A stretch of 8,086 nucleotides of DNA from Bacteroidaceae bacterium (GTDB lineage Bacteria > Bacteroidota > Bacteroidia > Bacteroidales > Bacteroidaceae). The stretch's first letter is position 1; the number at the start of each line of letters is the position of its first letter. The notes beneath the pieces are model-generated. The model was not told the origin of the DNA. It saw only the letters and a list, made by a program, of their open reading frames with translations, and did not search any database. Positions 1-6,828 of the stretch are shown here, piece by piece. The position numbers and the translations under genes were made by a program. The stretch is taken from NCBI GenBank assembly GCA_017551845.1, contig JAFZKR010000096.1, positions 1 to 8,086 of the forward strand. The letters are read 5' to 3'.

Positions 1-7
1 ACCTTTG
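1..7 (+). promoter_or_regulatory. Probable -7 box of the uvrA promoter, cut by the window edge
   Basis: The window opens with ACCTTTG, which fits positions 2 to 8 of the Bacteroidetes -7 consensus TAnnTTTG; the first T would be the base just outside the window. Placed here it predicts a transcription start near position 11 and a leader of about 10 nt before the uvrA ATG, with no Shine-Dalgarno. The -33 element cannot be seen. The match is short, so this is inference. Confidence 0.4.
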
Positions 8-21
8 CAAACCTAAACTAA

Positions 22-2853
22 ATGAGGGTGGAGAGCGACAACAATTCAATAAGGGTTAAGGGTGCCAGAGTTAACAACCTCAAGAACATTTCGGTTGATA
101 TTCCGCGCGATACCTTTACCGTCATAACGGGTCTTTCAGGATCAGGCAAGTCATCACTGGCCTTCGACACACTGTATGCCGAGGGCCAGCGCCGTTATGT
201 GGAGTCACTCTCGTCATATGCGCGTCAGTTCCTGGGCCGCATGAAGAAGCCCGAGTGCGATTTCATCGAGGGTCTGCCGCCCACAATAGCCATTGAACAG
301 CGTTCCGGAAACCGTAATCCCCGCTCTACAGTAGGTACACAGACTGAGATTTACGAGTACCTTAAACTTCTGTTTGCCCGAATAGGCCGGACAATATCGC
401 CCGTAAGCGGCAAGGAGGTGCGCAAGCACAGCGTGGATGATGTTGTGGCGTTTGTACTCAAGCAGCCCAAGGGTATAAGGTTTACCGTATTGGCTCTCCT
501 TCCCATTCGCGGCGGCCGCAATCTGGAGGAGCAGCTGCGCACATCACTCAAGGAGGGCTTTACACGCATTGAGCATAAGGCTGAGATGATACGTATTGAG
601 GACCTGCTAAATGATGGCAAATGCCTTAAGGAACTCTCATCACTCACCAAAGAAATATACCTCCTGATTGACCGTCTTACAACCGATGACAGCAAGGAGA
701 CTCTGAGCCGCCTTACCGACTCCGTTGAGACCGCATTTTATGAAGGCTCTGGCCAATGCATGCTCCGTTTCTATGATACACCCGATACCACTCTCCACAC
801 CTTCAGCAATAAGTTTGAAGCTGATGGAATAAAGTTTGAAGAGCCAACAGAGAACCTGTTCTCATTCAATTCACCCGTAGGTGCATGCCCCAAGTGTGAA
901 GGATTTGGTCGCATAATAGGCATTGATGAGTCACTGGTCATTCCCAACCGCGCTCTGAGCGTTTATGACGGTGCGGTGGTATGTTGGCGCGGTGACAAGA
1001 TGGTAGAATGGAAGGATGATTTCATCCTGCATGCTCAGGAGCACAACTTCCCCATTTTCACCCCCTACTATCAGCTCACTCAGGAGCAGAAAGACTACCT
1101 GTGGCACGGAAGCGGTCGCGGCAAGGATGAGCGCGGATGGGATGAAACCTGTATTGACACATTCTTTGATATGGTGGCCAAGAACCAGTACAAGATACAG
1201 TACCGCGTTATGTTGGCCCGATATCGCGGCAAGACTGCTTGCCCCGAGTGTCACGGAATGCGTCTCAGGAAAGAAGCCGGTTACGTACGGATTAACGGCA
1301 CCTCTATCAACGATCTGGTTGAACTCCCAATATCAGAACTCAAGAAGTTCTTTGACAACCTGAAACTTACTGAGCATGAGCAGCAGACCGCCAAGCGACT
1401 GCTCATTGAGATAAACAGCCGCATACAGTTCATGCTTGATGTGGGTCTGGATTACCTCACGCTGAACCGCTCCAGCGCAACGCTATCGGGAGGTGAGAGC
1501 CAGCGAATCAATCTGGTAACATCACTTGGCAGCAGCCTGATGGGATCACTCTACGTGCTTGATGAGCCCAGTATAGGCCTGCACAGCCGCGATACAGAGA
1601 AACTCATTAAGGTCCTCAGACAGTTGCAGCAGATAGGCAACACCGTTGTTGTGGTGGAGCACGATGAGGAGATTATCCGCGCATCGGACTATATAATAGA
1701 TGTGGGTCCGGAGGCCGGACGTCACGGCGGTGAGATTATATATCAAGGACCTACCAACCAACTGGAGAACAACACTGACAGTTGGACAGTAAAGTATCTT
1801 ACTGGCGTTGAGAGCATTCCCATTCCGTCATCACGGCGCCCGTGGAACAACTATATTCTTGTAAAAGGTGCCCGCCAGAACAATCTGGACGGCATAGACG
1901 TAAAGTTCCCGCTCAACGTGATGACTGTTGTTACGGGCGTAAGCGGCTCAGGCAAAAGTACGCTGGTGCGTGATGTGCTGTACCGTCACCTCAAGAATAT
2001 CTACAGCGAATCATCGGAACGTCCGGGCGAGTGCCTGGGTCTGGAAGGAGATATACAAATGGTCAAATCCGTAGAGTTCGTTGATCAGGATCCCATAGGC
2101 AAGACCACACGCTCCAACCCCGTCACCTACGTCAAGGCATATGATGAGATTCGCAAGCTGTTTGCAGACCAGCCGCTTTCACATCAGATGGGTTACAGGC
2201 CCACACATTTCTCTTTCAACTCTGAAGGGGGGCGCTGCGAGGAGTGCAAGGGCGAAGGCGTTGTAACCGTATCCATGCAGTTCATGTCAGACCTCCAGAT
2301 GGTGTGCGAGAGCTGTCACGGCCGTCGCTTCAAGAACGATGTCCTGGAGGTAACATACAAAGGCAAAAACATCTGGGACATCCTTGAAATGACCGTAAAC
2401 CAGGCCGTCGAGTTCTTCTCATCCAATGACCCCGCCGAGCGCCGTATAGTCAAGAAACTGGAGCCTCTACGCCAGGTAGGACTGGGTTACGTCAAGCTTG
2501 GACAGTCATCATCGACCCTATCGGGCGGTGAGAGCCAGCGCGTAAAACTGGCCTATTTCCTGAGTCTTGAAAAGGCCGAACCCACCATATTCATATTTGA
2601 TGAGCCCACCACCGGTCTTCACTTCCACGATATCCGCAAACTGCTGGAGTCATTCGATGCACTGATACGTCGCGGCCACACCGTAATCATAATAGAGCAC
2701 AACATGGACGTGATCAAGTGTGCCGATCACGTCATCGACCTGGGCCCCGAAGGCGGCGAGCGCGGCGGTCACATTGTAGTCTGCGGCACCCCCGAACAGG
2801 TTGCCGCCTGCCCCGAATCCTACACCGGCCGTTTCCTCAAGGACAAACTCTAA
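22..2853 (+). CDS. uvrA: UvrA, excinuclease ABC subunit A
   Basis: UvrA is the damage-sensing ATPase of nucleotide excision repair. In the family it acts as a cytoplasmic dimer that scans DNA with UvrB and loads it at lesions. The 943 residues match the usual length of about 940. Both ABC modules are complete: Walker [10 protein letters not shown] at 37-45 and GVSGSGKST at 639-647, signatures LSGGESQR at 488-495 and 833-840, Walker B with LDEP near 513 and FDEP near 859, and switch histidines H547 and H893. The second zinc module is intact (C739, C742, C762, C765). The first keeps only C289 and C292, because the first CxxC pair has become EADG near 266-269. A further CPEC lies at 407-410. The ATG has no Shine-Dalgarno, as is normal in this phylum. 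No other repair gene is adjacent. Bacteroidetes often carry two UvrA paralogues; which one this is cannot be decided here. Confidence 0.97.
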   Translation: MRVESDNNSIRVKGARVNNLKNISVDIPRDTFTVITGLSGSGKSSLAFDTLYAEGQRRYVESLSSYARQFLGRMKKPECDFIEGLPPTIAIEQRSGNRNPRSTVGTQTEIYEYLKLLFARIGRTISPVSGKEVRKHSVDDVVAFVLKQPKGIRFTVLALLPIRGGRNLEEQLRTSLKEGFTRIEHKAEMIRIEDLLNDGKCLKELSSLTKEIYLLIDRLTTDDSKETLSRLTDSVETAFYEGSGQCMLRFYDTPDTTLHTFSNKFEADGIKFEEPTENLFSFNSPVGACPKCEGFGRIIGIDESLVIPNRALSVYDGAVVCWRGDKMVEWKDDFILHAQEHNFPIFTPYYQLTQEQKDYLWHGSGRGKDERGWDETCIDTFFDMVAKNQYKIQYRVMLARYRGKTACPECHGMRLRKEAGYVRINGTSINDLVELPISELKKFFDNLKLTEHEQQTAKRLLIEINSRIQFMLDVGLDYLTLNRSSATLSGGESQRINLVTSLGSSLMGSLYVLDEPSIGLHSRDTEKLIKVLRQLQQIGNTVVVVEHDEEIIRASDYIIDVGPEAGRHGGEIIYQGPTNQLENNTDSWTVKYLTGVESIPIPSSRRPWNNYILVKGARQNNLDGIDVKFPLNVMTVVTGVSGSGKSTLVRDVLYRHLKNIYSESSERPGECLGLEGDIQMVKSVEFVDQDPIGKTTRSNPVTYVKAYDEIRKLFADQPLSHQMGYRPTHFSFNSEGGRCEECKGEGVVTVSMQFMSDLQMVCESCHGRRFKNDVLEVTYKGKNIWDILEMTVNQAVEFFSSNDPAERRIVKKLEPLRQVGLGYVKLGQSSSTLSGGESQRVKLAYFLSLEKAEPTIFIFDEPTTGLHFHDIRKLLESFDALIRRGHTVIIIEHNMDVIKCADHVIDLGPEGGERGGHIVVCGTPEQVAACPESYTGRFLKDKL

Positions 2854-2893
2854 AAAAGAAGCAAAAGGGGACAGTCCCCAATTGCATCTTTTT
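2853..2893 (+). repeat. Imperfect palindrome at the uvrA 3' end (GGGGACAGTCCCC copy 1), probable terminator
   Basis: The core GGGGAC-A-GTCCCC (2867-2879) is a perfect inverted repeat around one central A. The stem then continues outward: two A/A mismatches, GCAA (2861-2864) with TTGC (2882-2885), one mismatch, then AAAAAGA (2853-2859) with TCTTTTT (2887-2893). It begins at the last base of the uvrA stop codon, and transcript ends in a U-rich run, so it probably terminates uvrA transcription or protects its 3' end. The 20-base stretch at 2867-2886 recurs exactly at 6865-6884 behind nifJ. The resemblance to REP-type intergenic palindromes is inference. Confidence 0.75.
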
Positions 2894-2914
2894 CAAGATT
2901 AATCACTACTTTTG
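2882..2914 (+). promoter_or_regulatory. Bacteroidetes-type promoter of the yihY-family gene
   Basis: TACTTTTG at 2907-2914 matches the -7 consensus TAnnTTTG exactly. A TTG at 2882-2884 lies 22 bases upstream, slightly longer than the usual 19-21. The predicted transcription start is near 2918, giving a leader of about 20 nt with no Shine-Dalgarno. The TTG falls within the right arm of the uvrA 3' palindrome, so terminator and promoter overlap. Confidence 0.6.
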
Positions 2915-2937
2915 CCATTGGCTTATAAGAAATTATC

Positions 2938-4269
2938 ATGTCAGAGAATAAGAAAATCAAGGAATCGGCCCAGAAGGTCAGGACTTTTCTCACCAAAGAC
3001 ATCTGGTCATTTGATCTGTACCAGAAAGGACCGTTGCGCCGTGCGATAGGCAATACGGTCAAGGTTGTCGTGATTGCCATCCGCACATTCATTGACGATA
3101 AGGTTATGACCCGCGCCGCCGCCCTCACCTACTCCACACTTTTCGCCATAGTGCCTATCTTAGCTCTTATATTCGCAATAGCACGCGGATTCGGATTCGA
3201 GAATATTGTGACAAGCCTGCTCCAGAATGGACTCATCGGTCAGAATGATACTGTCGATACAGTCATGAAATTCATTGACCAATATATGCAATATGTTTCC
3301 AGCGGAGCATTCATCGGTATCGGTCTGCTATTCCTGCTCTTCTCGGTCTATTCATTGGCCAACGGAATCGAGGATAATCTTAACGCAATATGGCACGTCA
3401 AGAAAGCACGCGGAATGGGGCGCAAGATAACTGACTACTTCTCTCTGCTGCTGCTGATTCCGATAGGCATTATCTGCCTTAGCGGTCTGTCTGTACTGGT
3501 TTCATCTTTACTTACCAGAATGGAGAACTTCCAGTTATTGGGATGGTTCGTTAAGTTTATAATCAAAGCCATACCATTCCTTGTAGCCGGTCTGATCCTG
3601 ACAGGGTTCTATATGTTCATGCCTAACACGAAGGTCAAGTTCAAGTACGCCATAATACCTGGCATCATAGCAGGCTGCCTTTTCCAGGCACTTCAGAACC
3701 TCTACTTCCAAGGACAGTTCTCCCTATCCAGTTACAACGCCATCTACGGAGGTTTTGCCGCTCTGCCGTTGTTCCTACTCTGGTGTAACATATCATGGTC
3801 AATAGTGCTTTTCGGCTGCCAACTGGCATACGTAAGTCAGAACAATGATAACTTCAACTATTTCAAGGAGCCCGAAAAGATAAGCCGACGCCATGAAGAT
3901 TTCTATTGTCTTATGGTATTGGCACTGATTTGCAAAAGGTTCAACAAGGGACTCCCCGCTCTTAAGATGAAGGAGATAGTCAAGAAACTCCAGATTCCGC
4001 ACCGCTACGTAATCTCATCACTGGACACTTTAACCGATGCCGGCTTACTTGAAACCGTTCATGCCGAAGAGCGTGAGCCTGCCTACGTGCCATCTACTGA
4101 CACTCAGAAACTCACAGTGGTAAACGTCTTGTCCGCCATTAACTGTAGCGGATACTGTGATTTGGACCACGCCCTTGACAACGATATCCGCGAGGCTCTG
4201 CTCAAGATTGACGATGAGCGCAAGCACCTGTCCGGCGATATCTGGTCCACCCCCCTGGCCGACTTATAA
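2938..4269 (+). CDS. YihY/BrkB-family inner membrane protein with C-terminal winged-helix-like domain
   Basis: This is a predicted inner-membrane protein of the YihY/BrkB (UPF0761) family, once misnamed ribonuclease BN; its biochemical function is not established. About 55 soluble N-terminal residues precede roughly six membrane helices (about 62-84, 124-145, 168-193, 209-229, 236-256 and 272-298). Family-typical stretches include RAAALTYSTLFAIVP near 59-73, the Asn/Trp segment NLNAIWHVKKARG near 147-159 and YGGFAALPLFLLW near 270-282. After the last helix, residues 318-443 are soluble and look like a winged helix of Rrf2 type: MKEIVKKLQIPHRYVISSLD reads as helix-turn-helix, followed by a wing and LTVVNVLSAI. 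Two cysteines (C403, C407) sit where Rrf2 regulators often carry metal ligands. The 443 residues exceed the roughly 290 of E. coli YihY, and this tail accounts for most of the excess. It has its own promoter and terminator, so it appears monocistronic. Family assignment is firm; function is not. Confidence 0.9.
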   Translation: MSENKKIKESAQKVRTFLTKDIWSFDLYQKGPLRRAIGNTVKVVVIAIRTFIDDKVMTRAAALTYSTLFAIVPILALIFAIARGFGFENIVTSLLQNGLIGQNDTVDTVMKFIDQYMQYVSSGAFIGIGLLFLLFSVYSLANGIEDNLNAIWHVKKARGMGRKITDYFSLLLLIPIGIICLSGLSVLVSSLLTRMENFQLLGWFVKFIIKAIPFLVAGLILTGFYMFMPNTKVKFKYAIIPGIIAGCLFQALQNLYFQGQFSLSSYNAIYGGFAALPLFLLWCNISWSIVLFGCQLAYVSQNNDNFNYFKEPEKISRRHEDFYCLMVLALICKRFNKGLPALKMKEIVKKLQIPHRYVISSLDTLTDAGLLETVHAEEREPAYVPSTDTQKLTVVNVLSAINCSGYCDLDHALDNDIREALLKIDDERKHLSGDIWSTPLADL

Positions 4270-4275
4270 TCTCCT

Positions 4276-4307
4276 AAATTGCCAGTTTGTCATGGCAATT
4301 TGTTTTT
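4276..4307 (+). terminator. Rho-independent terminator of the yihY-family gene
   Basis: AAATTGCCA (4276-4284) and TGGCAATTT (4293-4301) form a perfect 9-bp stem with an 8-nt loop, followed by GTTTTT. It begins 6 bases after the stop codon. The AT-rich stem makes it weaker than the other terminators in the window. Confidence 0.75.
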
Positions 4308-4312
4308 CGAGT

Positions 4313-4352
4313 GTCATTTTGTCATATAATTGATATTGGCATTTGATTTGTC
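4313..4352 (+). promoter_or_regulatory. Candidate hsp20 promoter with GTCAT repeats; sigma-54-like or variant -33/-7
   Basis: Two readings overlap. TTGGCA (4336-4341) and TTGTC (4348-4352) have the GG-to-G spacing of a sigma-54 -24/-12 promoter (TGGCAC-N5-TTGC) but lack the C of the -12 GC. Alternatively TTGATTTG (4343-4350) is a one-mismatch -7 box, with TTG at 4319-4321 and a 21-base spacer. GTCAT occurs at 4289, 4313 and 4321, at spacings of 24 and 8 bases, and could be an activator site. Either reading leaves a leader of about 67-76 nt, the longest in this window. The sequence does not decide between them. Confidence 0.4.
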
Positions 4353-4415
4353 TTCTATACTGCGAAGCCGGCCCGAAAGGGAGGACGATAAAAAGAAATG
4401 TTTAATTTAAAGTAT

Positions 4416-4421
4416 AGGAGG
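4416..4421 (+). promoter_or_regulatory. Strong Shine-Dalgarno of hsp20
   Basis: AGGAGG lies 8 bases before the ATG, ideal spacing and full complementarity to a canonical anti-Shine-Dalgarno. It fixes the hsp20 start. It stands out because the other three starts in the window have no such site and Bacteroidetes generally make little use of it. Confidence 0.85.
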
Positions 4422-4429
4422 TTACAACT

Positions 4430-4873
4430 ATGTTACTCGCACGTAGAAATCAGAACTACAACCAGAATTGGTTACCTAGTCTGTTCAACGATTTTATGAA
4501 TGATGATTGGTTCACAACCCGCACATCAAGCGCAGTTCCTGCACTGAATGTTATTGAGAACGAGAAGAATTACGAACTTGAGTTCGCAGTTCCGGGCCTC
4601 AAGAAAGAGGAGTTGAACCTGCAGGTCGATAATGATGGCATCATGTCAATCTCAATGACCCGCAAGAACGAAGAGAACAAGGAGGACAACAAGCGTAACT
4701 ACATACGCCGCGAGTTCACCTATCAGGAGTTCAACCAGAGTTACATCCTGCCCGATGACGCTGACCGCGACAAGATATCGGCAAAAGTTGAGAACGGTGT
4801 GCTGACAATCAACGTTCCCAAGCTGCCTGCCGAAAAGCAGCCGCAGGCCGTACAAAGCATCGCAATCTCATAA
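4430..4873 (+). CDS. hsp20: Small heat-shock protein, Hsp20/alpha-crystallin family
   Basis: This is an ATP-independent holdase chaperone that, in the family, forms cytoplasmic oligomers binding unfolding proteins. The 147 residues are typical. A short polar and aromatic N-terminal arm (to about 35) leads into the alpha-crystallin domain at about 36-132, from PALNVIENEKNYELEFAVPG to the hallmark AKVENGVLTINVPK (118-131, pattern AxxxxGxLxxxxPK). A short tail ends in an I-x-I motif (I144, I146), which docks into neighbouring subunits during oligomerisation. The charged run at 79-93 (KNEENKEDNKRN...) is the dimerisation-loop region. The start is fixed by AGGAGG 8 bases upstream. It is probably monocistronic, between the yihY-family terminator and a bidirectional terminator. 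Heat or stress induction is expected from the family; the promoter evidence is ambiguous. Confidence 0.96.
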   Translation: MLLARRNQNYNQNWLPSLFNDFMNDDWFTTRTSSAVPALNVIENEKNYELEFAVPGLKKEELNLQVDNDGIMSISMTRKNEENKEDNKRNYIRREFTYQEFNQSYILPDDADRDKISAKVENGVLTINVPKLPAEKQPQAVQSIAIS

Positions 4874-4885
4874 TAGAGCATTCAT

Positions 4886-4903
4886 AACAAAAAAGAGCAT
4901 CCG
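4886..4903 (+). repeat. 18-bp direct repeat, copy A (left of the xylanase gene)
   Basis: AACAAAAAAGAGCATCCG here recurs exactly at 6807-6824. Each copy forms the left arm of a terminator hairpin, and together they bracket the xylanase gene. The bases flanking the repeat differ. Confidence 0.9.
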
Positions 4904-4924
4904 AAAAATCGGATGCTCTTTTTT
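4889..4924. terminator. Bidirectional terminator between convergent hsp20 and xylanase
   Basis: A perfect 16-bp stem (4889-4904 with 4909-4924) closes a 4-base A loop. The arms begin with six A and end with six T, so either strand yields a GC-containing stem followed by a U tract. It lies 15 bases after the hsp20 stop and 13 bases beyond the xylanase stop on the other strand, serving both convergent genes. Confidence 0.95.
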
Positions 4925-4937
4925 GTTTAGCATGTTC

Positions 4938-6797
4938 TTACTTAATCACAACCTTTTTACCACCTGATATGTAAACGCCAGGAGAAAGTTCTTCAATAGA
5001 CGTTGCCGACACTCGCTGACCTAACAGGTTGTAAATTCCTTTTGAGATATCAACAGCATTGTCTGCCTCAACACTTTCAATGCCGCTGGGGATGCCACCC
5101 AGTCCGTCAACAAATCCGGCATAAACATGCTTGCGGTAGTAGTCTTTGTCCCAGATACCCACAGGTTCGCCTGCGCGCCAACCGCTGTTATCCGGAGAGT
5201 CCGTCGCACACCACTGGCAAATGCCCCATTGCTGCGAGGCGGGTATTAAACGGAGGTACTCCTTAAGAATCCACTCATAGAAGTCGGCCATCTTCTTGTG
5301 CTCCGCTTCAGTAACTTTACCGGTTTTGATTGAGCCATCCCATTTGTTCGAACCGCGGACATAACCCATATCCATTTCGCTGACGCGAACCAGTTTGCCT
5401 GACTCAGCCATGAGTTTGAACATTTTGGTGATGTGGTCCTTGGCGCTTTTCTGAAGATTAGCATTTTCATAGCAACTGATGTGCATCTGAGTTCCTATAC
5501 CATCAATTTGGGTAACACCATCGGCCTCCCACTTTTTTATCCAATTGATTAGCGACTTGAGTTTCTTATTGTCATCCCAGTCGGACTCCAGGTTATAATC
5601 GTTGATAAAGAGAACTATATCTTCCGGACCATACTTCCGGGCCAAACGACAAGCCTGACGTACATATTCCAGATCGCCCATGTGATCCTGCCAATAGAAT
5701 GCATCGCCACCTACATCCCAGGCCCCATCCGGATCGTAGCCGTCAGAATGCTGCAAATCGTAATAACCATCACCATCATTATCACCACCGGAAACAGCTT
5801 CATTGACAAGATCCCAAGCCTTGACTTTACCGCCACAAGCTTCCATCATACCCTTTATCCACTTATCCATAGCGTAGACTAAGGTATCGTGACGCTCCTG
5901 CATGGTCTGAGGAACAGTCTTTCTCTTATAGCCCTCGAACCTGATGGTCTTGATATAGACATCACCTACGTAATTGGGAATATGCAGAAGTATGAAGTTG
6001 CTATCCATTGTAGGCTTGATGCTTACTTCGACATCCTTCCATTCTGAAGTGAAAGAAACACTGAAGTTCGCACCGCCGCCCCAGTCTCCCAGCCGGCCAT
6101 CCACCTTTCCTTCCTTAGAACCTTTTATGGTTACTATCATCTTGTAGGTCTTGTCCTTTGTGAGAAGTATGTCAGTCATAGGCAGGAATTGGACTTCCCA
6201 TGAATATGACTTGGTGGTAGTTACTTTAAGACCATCTTTAGAATCGAAGTTGATGCTATATCCATAAGTGGACTCATCGGCTTTCCAACCGACACTATTG
6301 TTCGTACGGAAATCCTTGCTCGCTATCTCTTCCCATACTTCATCAGAATCCATGTCCGGTTTATCGGCAATGAGTTTTTTCAGCCAACCGTTTGGCTGCT
6401 GTGCGTGCCAGGCAAGAGTATGGCCATAAACATTGAGACCGGCCTTGGTTGCCGTATTCACGAATTTCTTCACCGTAGAGAAATCCATTACGCCGTTGCT
6501 GTTCACACAACTGCCCATCTTCATCTCATTGCCCGCAACAGTCTCAGTAAAATTCTTGTTGACCATATTCTTGACCAAAGAATTGTTGAGATAGTCGCTG
6601 GCTATAATACCCACGCCCAGTTTGAAATTAGGATACTTTGAGTAATCAATATAATCCTTGAGAGCCTGATACTCATCCAAGTACCGGTAATTATCGTCAT
6701 CGGGCTTGCCCAACTCGAATTTCTCTTTCTCTTGCGCCACAGCCGGAATTGTCAGGCAAGCGGCAATAAATAAACAAAATAAGTCCTTCATAATCAT
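4938..6797 (-). CDS. Secreted GH10 endo-beta-1,4-xylanase with inserted carbohydrate-binding module
   Basis: The enzyme is predicted to cleave internal beta-1,4-xylosidic bonds of xylan with retention of configuration. A signal peptide (1-21) ends in AVA before QE, fitting signal peptidase I. The GH10 barrel is split: an N-terminal part at about 36-157 with GHTLAWH (125-131), then a beta-rich CBM4/9-like module at about 158-292, then the rest to about 565. Acid/base is E333 in WDLVNEAV and nucleophile E474 in RVSEMDMG; supporting residues are NDYN (399-402), H439 and W524. A loop right after the acid/base reads DNDGDGYYD (339-347), a DxDxDG calcium-type motif. The tail at 577-619 resembles type IX sorting or Bacteroidales C-terminal modules. 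IAAC at 11-14 imitates a lipobox but lies too early. The start may be M1 or M3; the promoter position favours M3. No susC/susD or other glycan genes are visible, so this is a stand-alone xylanase as far as the window shows. Confidence 0.95.
   Translation of the reverse strand: MIMKDLFCLFIAACLTIPAVAQEKEKFELGKPDDDNYRYLDEYQALKDYIDYSKYPNFKLGVGIIASDYLNNSLVKNMVNKNFTETVAGNEMKMGSCVNSNGVMDFSTVKKFVNTATKAGLNVYGHTLAWHAQQPNGWLKKLIADKPDMDSDEVWEEIASKDFRTNNSVGWKADESTYGYSINFDSKDGLKVTTTKSYSWEVQFLPMTDILLTKDKTYKMIVTIKGSKEGKVDGRLGDWGGGANFSVSFTSEWKDVEVSIKPTMDSNFILLHIPNYVGDVYIKTIRFEGYKRKTVPQTMQERHDTLVYAMDKWIKGMMEACGGKVKAWDLVNEAVSGGDNDGDGYYDLQHSDGYDPDGAWDVGGDAFYWQDHMGDLEYVRQACRLARKYGPEDIVLFINDYNLESDWDDNKKLKSLINWIKKWEADGVTQIDGIGTQMHISCYENANLQKSAKDHITKMFKLMAESGKLVRVSEMDMGYVRGSNKWDGSIKTGKVTEAEHKKMADFYEWILKEYLRLIPASQQWGICQWCATDSPDNSGWRAGEPVGIWDKDYYRKHVYAGFVDGLGGIPSGIESVEADNAVDISKGIYNLLGQRVSATSIEELSPGVYISGGKKVVIK
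4941..5069 (-). other. C-terminal sorting-like module of the xylanase (T9SS type A-like)
   Basis: Residues 577-619 follow the recurring Bacteroidales pattern: GIYNLLGQRV, a short linker, L-S-P-G-V-Y-I, then a Gly-Lys-Lys turn and a final hydrophobic-lysine strand. Such tails direct type IX secretion or surface attachment in related organisms. The length of about 43 residues is short for a full sorting domain, so surface export is inferred. Confidence 0.6.
5922..6326 (-). other. Inserted CBM4/9-like xylan-binding module within the GH10 domain
   Basis: Residues 158-292 interrupt the GH10 fold after the WHAQQPNGWL segment. They read as a beta-sandwich: NNSVGWKADE, YGYSINFDSKDGLKVTTT, SYSWEVQFL, a KTYKMIVTIKGS strand, ANFSVSFTSEWKDVEVSI and DVYIKTIRFEG. 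The alternating pattern with exposed Trp and Tyr is typical of CBM families 4 and 9. GH10 enzymes with modules inserted here are described in gut Bacteroides and Prevotella, some with two in tandem; only one is present here. Exact module edges are estimates. Confidence 0.8.
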
Positions 6798-6798
6798 G

Positions 6799-6828
6799 CA
6801 AATCTAAACAAAAAAGAGCATCCGGCAA
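6799..6828 (-). promoter_or_regulatory. Bacteroidetes-type promoter of the xylanase gene, abutting its start codon
   Basis: On the minus strand TTG (6828-6826), a 19-base spacer and TAGATTTG (6806-6799) match the -33/-7 consensus. The predicted transcription start, about 6795-6793, falls on or just past the first ATG (6797), so translation would begin at the second ATG (6791) on a leaderless or nearly leaderless mRNA. The TTG is in the loop of the terminator hairpin 6810-6846. An unseen promoter or read-through from nifJ is possible. Confidence 0.55.
6807..6824 (+). repeat. 18-bp direct repeat, copy B (right of the xylanase gene)
   Basis: Exact copy of the sequence at 4886-4903, in the same orientation, forming the left arm of the hairpin 6810-6846. 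Confidence 0.9.

Noticed and set aside
2718..2951. Open frame of 77 codons overlapping the uvrA end and running into the yihY-family start
   Set aside because: Arginine- and proline-rich product typical of a shifted reading of a real gene; it crosses the uvrA palindrome and the yihY-family promoter.
3691..3720. QNLYFQG in the yihY-family protein, resembling a TEV protease site
   Set aside because: It lies in a natural, family-typical loop before the last membrane helices; no tag or vector sequence surrounds it.
4398..4499. Possible short upstream ORF in the hsp20 leader (ATG at 4398, about 33 codons)
   Set aside because: Its GGGAGGA (4379-4385) is 12 bases away, it overlaps hsp20 out of frame and the peptide has no recognisable features.
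6756..6767. Lipobox-like IAAC at residues 11-14 of the xylanase
   Set aside because: The n- and h-regions before it would be too short, and a normal signal peptidase I site (AVA before QE) follows.
4938..6797. Xylanase as part of a polysaccharide utilisation locus
   Set aside because: No susC/susD, hybrid two-component regulator or other glycoside hydrolase is next to it in this window; the neighbours are hsp20 and nifJ.
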